Assembly (NCBI RefSeq): GCF_001039355.2
Contig: NW_019775525.1
Span: 457,529 to 521,528 of the forward strand
Source: Lingula anatina
Taxonomy: Eukaryota; Brachiopoda; Lingulata; Lingulida; Lingulidae
Direction of reading: 5' to 3'
DNA: 64,000 nt
In this document: piece by piece, positions 23,601 to 34,315 of the stretch
How the letters are laid out: each line of letters begins with the position of its first letter
Numbering within the stretch: position 1 is the first letter of the stretch
Program-made: the position numbers and the translations under genes
Notes under the pieces: generated by a model
Told to the model about the DNA's origin: nothing
Databases searched by the model: none
The model's input: only the letters and a program-made list of their open reading frames with translations

Positions 23601-25411
23601 NNNNNNNNNNNNNNNNNNNNNNNNNNNNNNNNNNNNNNNNNNNNNNNNNNNNNNNNNNNNNNNNNNNNNNNNNNNNNNNNNNNNNNNNNNNNNNNNNNNN
23701 NNNNNNNNAGCTCTTGATAAAAAGAAAAACAATAATTTGAATATCACGTTACTGATATCAGTCTACGTTCGTATAAAAGGGGAGGGGCAAAATGATAATG
23801 TTATTCACCCGGCTTGGAAATCAAACCACTGAAACGGTTTTGAATTCACCCCATATATGAGTGAAAATACTGCATTGTAGCTGAAAGTAATGTAGCAAAA
23901 TAAATGGCGTCTGTCAAACTTTTAATGGAATTAATACCAAGACAGCGTGAACATGCAAGATGGCCTTGATAAGGACAAAATGGCTGTTGCAATGACGAGG
24001 TGCAAAATTCATTTCAGCGCAAATAACAGTCCAGAGATTCTCCGAAAATATAGTGACCTGTCGAGATAAAGTGCTGTCATTATGTTCACTTATTTATTGA
24101 GGACGATTACTTTTATATGTTTCTTCCCGATATGCATCTAATACACTTACGTACTAGCACTTATGTTAATGAACGCCAGTACCGTTTAATTCCCTCCTAA
24201 ATCTTGGTTGTCTTCAATTCAGCGTCAAAATTATTTCGTGACTTAAGTTCATTAAGACTTAAACAGTGGACTCAGTCGCCTTTGCATTAGATTTATCATT
24301 AAACGACGATGACGGCATCAGATTATTATCTATAGACGCTATATCTAGGCACGCGCCAGGGCATGAAAGAACCGACGATGAGCAATCCACAGAAAGTAAT
24401 TAAAAAATAATTAAAGTATCATCCCAAAAGTCAACAGATTTCTCATTTAGATAAGTATCTCTTTTAGTTATGAATGTCTTACATTACAGAGATAATAATT
24501 TTACCATATCAATCAATAAGTTAAGCGTTTAATGAAAATGGATATTTGGTTGTTGACAGGGTAACAATTATTCCTATGTTGAGAAATTGCCACTGATTAA
24601 ATAAATATATCAACATTGGCCTAATGTCTGTCGTTATTCATTTAAAGTTGATTTTTTAAGTACGATGATCTTTTATTCCCAGAACAGAAAGTTTTTCAAA
24701 AACATGAAACCAAACGTTTACGTATACTCCCCTTGATTAAAGAACTTACAGAAAAAATATAAATGATCTACTTACGATTCATTTCCTTCATGACATAGCA
24801 GTATTTGGTAGCTCTCGTCGTGCCGATATCTTGGTCGTGGTCCGGAATGGCTGTCTCTGTGCACCTGGGGTGCCATGTGGAGTCACACTCCATACACAGC
24901 GGACCACGACGGGTCTGCACTTGCCAGGCAGACGGCCAGAAAACTGTTGGACAAGAAATAGGAAATAGGAAACCCATTATTTCTTTTGCTCTATGCTTTA
25001 ACGGATTCATATTCGACAATTTAAAATGACATCCTTTTTAGTTTCCTTTTCTTTAGTCGAATGTATATCTCAATAAGTGCATTATCTGGGGCATTCTAAT
25101 TAAAACTTTGAAATGATAAAATATAAAAAGAATTAAAAAATAAATATATAGGTCTACCAATCTTTTTTTAAAAATAGTCTTGCTAAAAACTTAATTCAGT
25201 TCAGTTTTTTCAATTGTTGTTTTATTTTATAAAAAGTTACGGGCAACGCCCCCTCTTCAAAAGCCTCCTCGACAGCTTGTAGTTACGACATTGCCTGTTC
25301 GTTTAAATATTTGTTACAGTAGGCCTACTTACATCCGTTACCGAAAAAGGGTTCTCCAGGTTGTACCAGACACAGTCCAAGAACCACAACAGCTAATACT
25401 GTGGACGCCAT
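20643..25411 (-). CDS. secreted Ly6/uPAR-like plus chitin-binding-like protein 2
   Basis: Four exons, 25411-25333, 24943-24776, 21945-21718 and 21454-20643, all phase 1; 428 residues. A short signal peptide (MASTVLAVVVLGLCLVQ) is followed by an LU-like region, CMEC (43-46) to CVCNTDNCN (122-130); one Cys of the paralogue (ACPDHE) is Ile here (AIPDHD). Exon 4 adds an acidic stretch (KEDEEEEN), a Lys/Gly/Gln low-complexity stretch (about 208-242) and a furin-type site RGKR (cut after R282). The last 146 residues match the paralogue's C-terminal region: ICSYCGDLKCPTDFALPPYT, GNYQLCDSCVNYVTC, RSCTPGLVWNDFTKTCV, CYLTY, FTGICDASLYP. Function is unknown. Intron 2 holds the assembly gap and repeated block at 22311-24686. 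Confidence 0.87.
22121..22344. mobile_element. 224-bp foldback element with perfect 42-bp inverted ends
   Basis: Positions 22121-22162 and 22303-22344 are exact inverse copies, and ATCA flanks both sides as a likely 4-bp target duplication. The interior contains CTGATGA (22253-22259), a GTGACT/AGTCAC hairpin and GAAA (22278-22281), the pieces of a hammerhead ribozyme core in the right order. It lies in intron 2 of LU gene 2. The repeated block that follows the N gap begins inside its right arm. Confidence 0.8.
22311..24686. repeat. 978-bp exact direct repeat flanking a 420-N gap (likely assembly error)
   Basis: 22311-23288 and 23709-24686 appear identical base for base, separated by Ns at 23289-23708. 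The second copy continues into unique sequence leading to exon 2 of LU gene 2. Exact identity and a gap beside a strong hairpin argue for one real copy that was assembled twice. Confidence 0.85.
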
Positions 25412-26254
25412 CTGCCTTTGAATCTGAAATTCATATAGATAATTGAAAAATAACTGTTGAGAGGCCACCGTGTTGAGTTTACGCATGATCACTTATGTGT
25501 AACCGTTGGTGCTATTTTAAGGCGGTATCATATGAAATATAAAGATGTATTCAAAAACGGGGTGGACACGGTCCGAAACAACAAAACTGTTAACCCAATG
25601 AGATAAGTTAATTCTTACATATCTCCACTACCTCTCACATACGGGGGAGGTTGGGAAGGGGGGTATTTCCAAAAACGTCTTAAACACTTGGGCTGAGCTT
25701 AGACAGCTACATATAAAATAGAATACCCGGCTAAGTAAAGTCCACATTGCGATCTATTGCTCTAAGAGCTGAATTTTTAGAGAAGAATTAGAATGATTGC
25801 CCCGGAATAAATGATAATGACATGCCTAAATGCTGTCACCAGTGATTGGAAAAAACTTTTATCAAGCCACTCTCTATTTGCTCAAATGGCTTACTATGCT
25901 TATATTATTGATAACGCAACTAAAGTGAATTTTAGCCCAAAATGACTTACGACATTTTATTAAACACGCACCGACATTTTAACTGTATCAAATCAGTGTG
26001 AAAAGATGCGCTAATGGTTAAGTGTTTTTATTGACCTCTCTCTAATATAATTTGTATCTGTTATGATTCCAAAATATTTCTAGTAGCCTAATTTCAAGAC
26101 AGTATCCATATCACAACAACTCAATCGGGACACAGACTAATCCAAATATATGAAACAATACTGTCTGATTCTGCATATTCCATCTAATATATTTGTCTAA
26201 ACCATATAAAGATATCATGACATTTCCTAGGAGTAATTATTTTCCCCGACTTAC

Positions 26255-26300
26255 CTCCTCAAGGAGTCTTCCACTTCTGTTAAGCGCAACCCAGCAAGCC
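26255..26300 (-). promoter_or_regulatory. probable 5' UTR exon end of LU gene 2
   Basis: The minus strand reads GAGGAG followed by GTAAGT, a consensus donor at 26254. The matching acceptor (AATTTCAG) is at about 25424, 12 nt before the ATG at 25411. The upstream limit of the exon is not visible. Confidence 0.4.
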
Positions 26301-26805
26301 GCAGAACTGCCTTTACCACAACCCACCAGGAAAACGCGAAATCCCCACATGGAATCCTGGCCGTGACGTCACACTCGTTATCTCTTTTTACCGTCACGAC
26401 CCCTCGTGCCTTCCCGCATAAATTAACATACATTTATGTCGGCTGTGGTGTTGCAAGCACAGTGTAACGATTAAAATACGACCATCGCACCGCATGAGTC
26501 ACGGACACGTCATATCATTTGTGGTGGTCTTTGTGGTGATTTAATACCCGGGACGTGTACATAGACATTAAAATACTTGTCTGTGTCAAATTGGCGTTCT
26601 TTTATATCTGGAGATTAACGGATGAATTAGTTTTTAATGCAGTGTATTCACGCGTGGTTGATTCAAACTTTTCTATTCAAAGAATTATATGCAAATACAA
26701 TCCCTCCTTTTTATTTTGTCATTTTTTTTTTTCAAAATAAAATTTCAGATCCAGACTTCGTCCGCTAACTGCGCGTTGAAAGATTTCTAGGACAAAGCGC
26801 ATGCA

Positions 26806-27154
26806 CTTAACACAGGACGGCGTCCTTTTTGTGTCCTTTGTGCGACCATGAAACTGCCTAGGTCGCCGTTGGACTCTCCAACAACGCACGGTGATCTCAA
26901 CGATCGCACACTGAAGTTCAAGAATCGCCAAGGACCCTAAAAACGCGGTAGAGTTTGGTCCCTACAACTTCGATATGGGACGCTCAAAGGACGCACAAGC
27001 ATCGCTTTGGTTGCGCAGTGGTCAGCACGGAAAATATTATATTTTTCACTCTCAAAGGGACCGGGCTAGGGAAATCTGAGGGTAAAAGCTACTATAGGTC
27101 TTATATACTGCAGGTCTTATATAGCAGAAACGACGCCGTCCAGTGTAAAGGGGG
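26806..27154. mobile_element. TIR element, family D (CCCCTTTACACTGGACGG ends), copy 1
   Basis: The right end read inward is CCCCTTTACACTGGACGG; the left end is a diverged TTAACACAGGACGGCGTCC. The interior shares CACAAGCATCGCTTTGG with the copy at 30520-30729. It lies upstream of LU gene 2. Confidence 0.6.
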
Positions 27155-27774
27155 CTTAAGAAACCGCCCCGTTCACCCACCACATTGTAATTCTGCACCT
27201 TTGCTGAAAGTAATGGAGTACCCTTACGTTGTGGGGACGTTACGCGTAGGTTTTAAACCATGAGTAGTTTCTTTTTCACCGTAAGAAAAGGGTTTATGAA
27301 ATGAAAAGAAACAACACGTAATTATTAGCAAAAACAACCACTTCCGTTCTATTTCTAAAACCGCATGTTATCAAAGCAATAAATATGGTATAACTTGGGG
27401 GGATACTTTATTATATCAAACAGAAATTGTTATAGTATTGGCTGTCCTATTAAAAATATGTTTGCAACAAAATTCAGTCATCATATTAATTGGCGATACT
27501 TAAAAGAGAATGAGACATTTTTAAGGGAAACACGAAAAATAATTGCAATTTCCATTCCTATGCCATTCATATAAAAGATAAATTTCTTCTTCTACTAATA
27601 GTCCTAGAACTGACGGTACTTTCTAATCTCTTTACCAAAGATTTGTTACATAAATTGACGTTTTTTTGACCGTGTATGCTCCCAAATTATGGACTCACCA
27701 TCTACGAATATTTAAGATGCCACATTGACTTTAATAGTATCAGAGTCTCATTTGAAAAAAGCATTTTTTATATT

Positions 27775-28330
27775 TTAGTTTCCAATTCTTAAAGCGTGCT
27801 TTGTAAGGCAAGTAAAGCGTAATGGCACCGACACATCTAGCAAAAAGCACTAACGTATAAGAAAAAAATGTCCATACGCAGACTTAGGCAAGGGGTTCGT
27901 ACGAATTACGTACTCAGGACGAACGCGTATACTCAGGCACACGTTGGTGTGCGCACCTGGAGGGAGCATGTTCTAAAACAATTCCATACGCTACTTCTAA
28001 TTCCATTTTAATAAGGGCGATTTCATATGCTCAGAGTTGTGAACATAATCGATGCCACATACGATACGCAAATTTTCACATGCACGTCATTCCGCTAGTT
28101 GTGACGGAGTCTTAAAGTACAACTAACCACCAGAATACATTTAAATGAGACTAAAATGGAGCGATACTATTCACAACCATCTTTTCCATATCGGGGCCAT
28201 TATCTTAGTACTAGCACTAGCCTATAGGTGGCTCTAGTGAGGAAGAGCGAGTACAGCTGGTGGTGAGCGAATGCGGTAGGTGTGATTGTGCTTTAAAAGG
28301 CGGGGAAGATGAATGCGATCTGTGATATAT
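27775..28330 (+). other. possible 3'-flank remnant of a fourth galactosyltransferase unit
   Basis: Blocks here resemble, in the same order, the 3' flanks of the galactosyltransferase genes: TCCAATTCTTAAAGCGTGCT (as near 36603), GATACTATTCACAA (as at 45805), and an ACAGCTGGTGGT...GCGAATGCGGTAG segment (as near 37084 and 46222). No galactosyltransferase exon precedes it in the 1.5 kb to the left. Confidence 0.4.
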
Positions 28331-29429
28331 TGCATACATCACTCGTTCAACATGTATTGATATTAATTAAGATGTTAAGAGACAGATAAAAACGTGTTGA
28401 TAACATAATACTGAAACACATTGGAAGTATATTAGTAGATTTTTTCATTAATAAATAGTTTTATATTGAATGCATTGAAGGATGTATAAATGTTATACAT
28501 TGTTACCCCCTCCACCCAAAAAATTATTTTTTCTAAAATAATATATATCTATATGCATCTATATACAACACCGTTGTATTAATTTTCGGATGATTATAAT
28601 ATGTGTAACTCACAGCGTTCCGGCATAACTCGACATCCGACTATGTCGTCCACTTTTCGTGAACAAAAAAGCATAACAAACAACCTCACATCTTCAGTTC
28701 CTAATTAAAAAAATCACTCATTATCTACAATGTACACACTGCAATGCATATATGCTTTATCTAAATGGCATCAAGACTGATGGTTTAAATACTAATTGTT
28801 GTGCAATATTTACAGGTGAGGGTTTTCACTTATCAGATTTAATGCATTCAATTATGTTAAGCATACCTATATAGTGATTGATATAAAGCCACATGTATTT
28901 CAAGACAGGCAGACATGGAGAAAATTCTGAGATGCTAAAGATCCAGAGAACCAGCACTTCAAAATATCAGCAGGTCTTCCCAATTCTGTGCTGGTCCAAA
29001 CTCAATATTTTATTTCCGTTCGTCTATGTTTACACAGGATTTATTGCATGCATTGTATCCCCCCTCCCCCCAAAAAATAATAATAATCATAATAATGAAG
29101 ATAATTGGCAGTTCAGAGAACCTGCGGTATCAGAAAATCTTGCAGGTCTGCTGACATTTCATTTCATGACTTGTCGGACAAGTTGTTCCTCCGTGTTTAG
29201 ACACAAGCAAACTAAATGAAAAGATTCTTACAAAACACGTAATTGGGGGGGGGGGGGTTCACATCTGGCAACGGTCGCTAAAGACAAATACAGACTGTCA
29301 TTATAACAAGAAATACGGATAATAAAAGTGATTATGGTACACGAATTTTTGTTGTACCTTGGTCCGCGACCGGCAACATTCACACATGTAGGGCAACAGT
29401 ACGGTACATTAAAATATATATGTATGCTT
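28331..29429. other. 5' flank of the first galactosyltransferase unit
   Basis: No gene seen. Several blocks correspond to the flank before the third copy: AACAACCTCACATCTTCA (28680; also near 47094), GGTTTTCACTTATCAGA (28822; GGATTTTCACTTATCAGA at 47993), and a G-run preceded by CGTAATTGG (29238; also near 48120). This supports duplication of long units. Confidence 0.5.
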
Positions 29430-29770
29430 AAAGTGATAATAACTCTTCGTTTCGGCCAAAAAATGAATTTTCCTGGAGTAAACAACAATTTTCCCAAACT
29501 TACCAATGGTTAATGAATCCATTTTTACATTCATAGTTGGTCCCTGGTTTTTTCTAAAATGTTTGGTTTTTTGTTAAAATCTCTTAAGAGATTTTAACAG
29601 AGTATAGCCATCAATGGAGGTCACGTGGTCTAAAGACAAGCTCAGATATCATAATAATAGCTATAACTGCCGTTTTTGTGGTAAAACCGAATATATTATA
29701 TTTCTACGAGTTATTCACAATGTTTTTATTGTGAAATATAGATCTCATACGAAGAGTTATTATCCCTTTA
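29430..29770. mobile_element. foldback element, family C, copy 1
   Basis: Ends are inverted AAAG(G/A)GATAATAA. The interior contains ATCTCTTAAGAGAT, GGAGGTCACGTGGTC and GCCGTTTTTGTGGTA. Copies lie upstream of each of the three galactosyltransferase genes. Confidence 0.75.
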
Positions 29771-30028
29771 ATAATAATAATGTTAAACACGGGAAAAAGA
29801 TATCATAATAATGAGATAAGGTGCCAGTCCTGCATACATAACCCTGCTATTATGCTCTACCTTTTATACTTCCCAAACCATGTGTGTACCGGTAGATAGC
29901 CGACTTTCGCTTATCTTAGTCTTCCACGCCATTGTCTATTCCCACTCGGAGTAAGCGTGTATTGAGGTAGCTACCTGTATGCAGCAAATCTACATGTTGG
30001 TAAACTGGAAGAAAAAAGAAAAGAGGGA

Positions 30029-31854
30029 ATGCTGGCAAACGTGAAATTACTTTTCTTCTTCGCTACCTTCTCTGCTGTGAATTTGTTTTGGATTGTAGCC
30101 TTTCACTGGACTACTAGCAGGTATGTCGTGTAAACGAGTGCGTGATTCTAAATTGAAGACATTCGAATATTTTTGAGCGGACTAAATGCCATTATTTAAA
30201 ACGTTGATCAATTCAGTGTTGTTTTAGTATTAATCATACTTTTGGTGACATACAAGACGGGTATCCGGAGTCAAGGTATACTACTAAGTCGCATTCAGTT
30301 CGACTTTGAACAGAGTAAGGCTTTAATTGCAACTCCTTGGGTCAGCCCATCTGCTTATTTAACATTACAGTAATAACAATTAAATTTGTGAATGAATTGT
30401 AAAAATTCAGTTATGGGAAAATATTTGGAAGTGTTAACAGTATGTACCCAGCCTCTGAAATGCTCTTCCTCCACAGGCAACACCTTGCGGAGCTAGCGGG
30501 CATACTCAGGTGTGTTAAACCCCTTCACACTGGACAGTGTCCCTTCTGCGTCTTTTATACGATCATGAAACAGGCAGCGCTGTGGTCGTAGAAAATAGGC
30601 ACAAGCATCACTTTGGTTGCAGAATGAATGCTCAGTGATCGGCCAGTTCTCGGCACGTAAAGTATTTTTAAACTCTCAAATAGGGCCGTACTATAGGAGG
30701 AAGAAAGGACGCCGTCCAGTGTAAAGGGGACTTTACTAAAATAACTTTGTCGCGTATTGTTTTGCAACTCCCTGGCCTTGCTCTATCGCCATTCATGTCG
30801 ACTTCTTTTAACTGTGGGATAAGAGGGAGAATGCAAACCACCGCCTTTTCTTTCTTTTTTGATTAAAAAAGATTTTTTCAGGCTCAACAGCAAGACTCTT
30901 TAACTGACCCCTCTTTACTAATCAAACGAGGTCCAAATTAATTACAGAAAGATGAACGAAGATCTGGTCGCTAACTCTTTGGGTTTATGCCATGAAAACC
31001 AGGAAAATTTAGGTAAGGAACGTGAATAAATCGGGGTCCCTAAAAACAGCAATGCCGTTACAATATGGTACCTATATATACGTGGTTCATTGTACTTGAA
31101 AAATGAAAAATAAGCACTATGAGATTAACCTTTCAATGTCAAACCAACTGGACAGATACTTACCCATTACCAGGGACACAGATTGATTTTTCACATAGAT
31201 ATTCAAAGATGCCTTTGGTTAATTCATGACCAAATTTTCCAAAGAAAAGTGCAAGTACATTTCATCTGCAGCCCTGGTAGTAGCAGATACTCACGCAGAA
31301 GCATATTGGAGATGCTCCAAACAACACATAAGGTTAATCAACGTGTCATCAAAACGGATTGAGCAAAATAGCGAATGCAATTGTACTTGTTCCATTAAAT
31401 ACACCTTTGACTTAAGATATGCAAGTGCCTTCTTTTTCAATTTTAGGAAATACATTTAAAGTTAATCTGAATCTTTTGCCAATGCCAAATAGAACGGAGC
31501 TGTTTAAAGAGGTCGCCACCGGAGGCCGATGGGCACCTACGTCATGCAAACCTAGGGACCACGTGGCCATCATCATCCCTTACCGTGACAGACAAGAACA
31601 CCTGGATATTCTGCTCCAAAATCTTCATCCTTTTCTACAAAGTCAGAAGTGCCAATACCAGATATTTGTCGTTGAACAGGTCCATTGTTTAGTGTCCATG
31701 CATTGCTTCGTAGCTCTCTCTCTCTCTCTCTCTCTCAGTAAAGAAACATGGTGGCACACGGCAGCGCGTCATCATCATTATTCTCTGGCTCGTGTTCTAC
31801 GGAACAGCAACACTCAAATATTCTAAATTAATAATAATGACAATAATAATAATA

Positions 31855-31889
<35 letters not shown>

Positions 31890-32866
31890 NTGATTAAAAA
31901 AGATTTTTTCAGGCTCAACAGCAAGACTCTTTAACTGACCCCTCTTTACTAATCAAACGAGGTCCAAATTAATTACAGAAAGATGAACGAAGATCTGGTC
32001 GCTAACTCTTTGGGTTTATGCCATGAAAACCAGGAAAATTTAGGTAAGGAACGTGAATAAATCGGGGTCCCTAAAAACAGCAATGCCGTTACAATATGGT
32101 ACCTATATATACGTGGTTCATTGTACTTGAAAAATGAAAAATAAGCACTATGAGATTAACCTTTCAATGTCAAACCAACTGGACAGATACTTACCCATTA
32201 CCAGGGACACAGATTGATTTTTCACATAGATATTCAAAGATGCCTTTGGTTAATTCATGACCAAATTTTCCAAAGAAAAGTGCAAGTACATTTCATCTGC
32301 AGCCCTGGTAGTAGCAGATACTCACGCAGAAGCATATTGGAGATGCTAATCAACGTGTCATCAAAACGGATTGAGCAAAATAGCGAATGCAATTGTACTT
32401 GTTCCATTAAATACACCTTTGACTTAAGATATGCAAGTGCCTTCTTTTTCAATTTTAGGAAATACATTTAAAGTTAATCTGAATCTTTTGCCAATGCCAA
32501 ATAGAACGGAGCTGTTTAAAGAGGTCGCCACCGGAGGCCGATGGGCACCTACGTCATGCAAACCTAGGGACCACGTGGCCATCATCATCCCTTACCGTGA
32601 CAGACAAGAACACCTGGATATTCTGCTCCAAAATCTTCATCCTTTTCTACAAAGTCAGAAGTGCCAATACCAGATATTTGTCGTTGAACAGGTCCATTGT
32701 TTAGTGTCCATGCATTGCTTCGTAGCTCTCTCTCTCTCTCTCTCTCTCAGTAAAGAAACATGGTGGCACACGGCAGCGCGTCATCATCATTATTCTCTGG
32801 CTCGTGTTCTACGGAACAGCAACACTCAAATATTCTAAATTAATAATAATGACAATAATAATAATA

Positions 32867-32913
<47 letters not shown>

Positions 32914-34255
32914 TAGTTTTATCATGATTGATCATTTATAAAAATAATGCTGTTGAATACAAATAATCAATTATTATTATTTAAAAAGTTACTATAATTA
33001 TTTTTTTTATAGCAGATGTTGTTTTTAATTCATCCTTGGCTTTGTATATCTGCAGGCGCATCCAGAACCTTTTAACACGGGGTATGCCAAAAATGTAGGA
33101 TTTGTAGAGGCCAGTGCCCTGTTTAATTTCACCTGCTACATATTTCAAGACGTGGATAAAATCCCTATGAACAATTCACTACTGTATAGATGTCCGCCTG
33201 ACAGAGTTTTTCATTTTGCCTCTGCTGAGGACAGGTTTCATTACAGGTCTGTATGAAAAATCATTTACCCCGTTTTTTTTTGTTTTTTGTTTGTTTGTTT
33301 GTCCCCCCCCCCTTTTATGTCTGAATATCTGATTTTGAATCATTTACAATTGTAATCTTTTTGACTGTAACAGTTTGACGGCACCGACTGTATAGGTTGT
33401 AATAATTAAATCTTAAAAGACCCTCAATTCCTGGACATATACCCATCATTCGATGTATGCCGCTGTCCAGATTAAGGGCGGATCCAGGATTATTTGAAGG
33501 AGGGTCCTCGGATACGAAGCCGCCCCCCCCCCCTCCCCGCTGAAAGGCCCCAAAATTTTTTGGTGTTTTAGAGGGCGAAAGGTGCCATTTGTTACGGTTT
33601 AGAACTATAAATCAGCTAGTCAAAATTCTAAATTCAAGAGGGAAATATTAGTGTGATCGTTTTCGAAAAATCAAATGGGGGTTCAGAACCCCCTGCCCCT
33701 CCCCCCTCCGGGCCCGGTTTCTTAAAATATCCTGACCTTTGGCATGGCTATAAAATATATTTTCAGTTCGAAAAAGGGACCCATTGTTCTTTACCCCAAA
33801 ATGTTTCACATTTCTGTGAATTACTGTATTTTTACCTTAATTGTCCATGTCGGTATTTCCATTTGTTTAGGTGTCAGCACCTATGATGACGACAATTATG
33901 ACACTTTATCATTTATAAAATAGTAGTAAAATCTTGTGTAATAACAAAATGGCAAAAATTCAGATCTATTCTTTTTTAGCGGACACGATGTATTCAATTG
34001 AGGTTTTAATGCCTTCTTCTCTATATTCTGACTAAACTCATTCATGGCCATGAAGTACATGTCGACTTCGTTATTTACATGTTTATTCATTAATTATTAG
34101 TACTGAAATTTGCCATAATGACATTGAAAATAGCACGGTGTTGTAATTAACCTTATTAGTAATATGTCAATCTGTGCTTTCGCCAGCTTTACTGTCTATG
34201 TATCTTCGTTTTTATTATTTATTTATTTTTATTTATTTATTTTTTATTTATTTTT

Positions 34256-34315
<60 letters not shown>

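Noticed and set aside
23244-23747. Apparent open frames across the N gap
   Set aside because: They are made of unknown bases.
32214-32838. Extra galactosyltransferase exons as a separate gene
   Set aside because: They repeat the preceding block around an N and cannot be spliced in frame with it; treated as misassembly.
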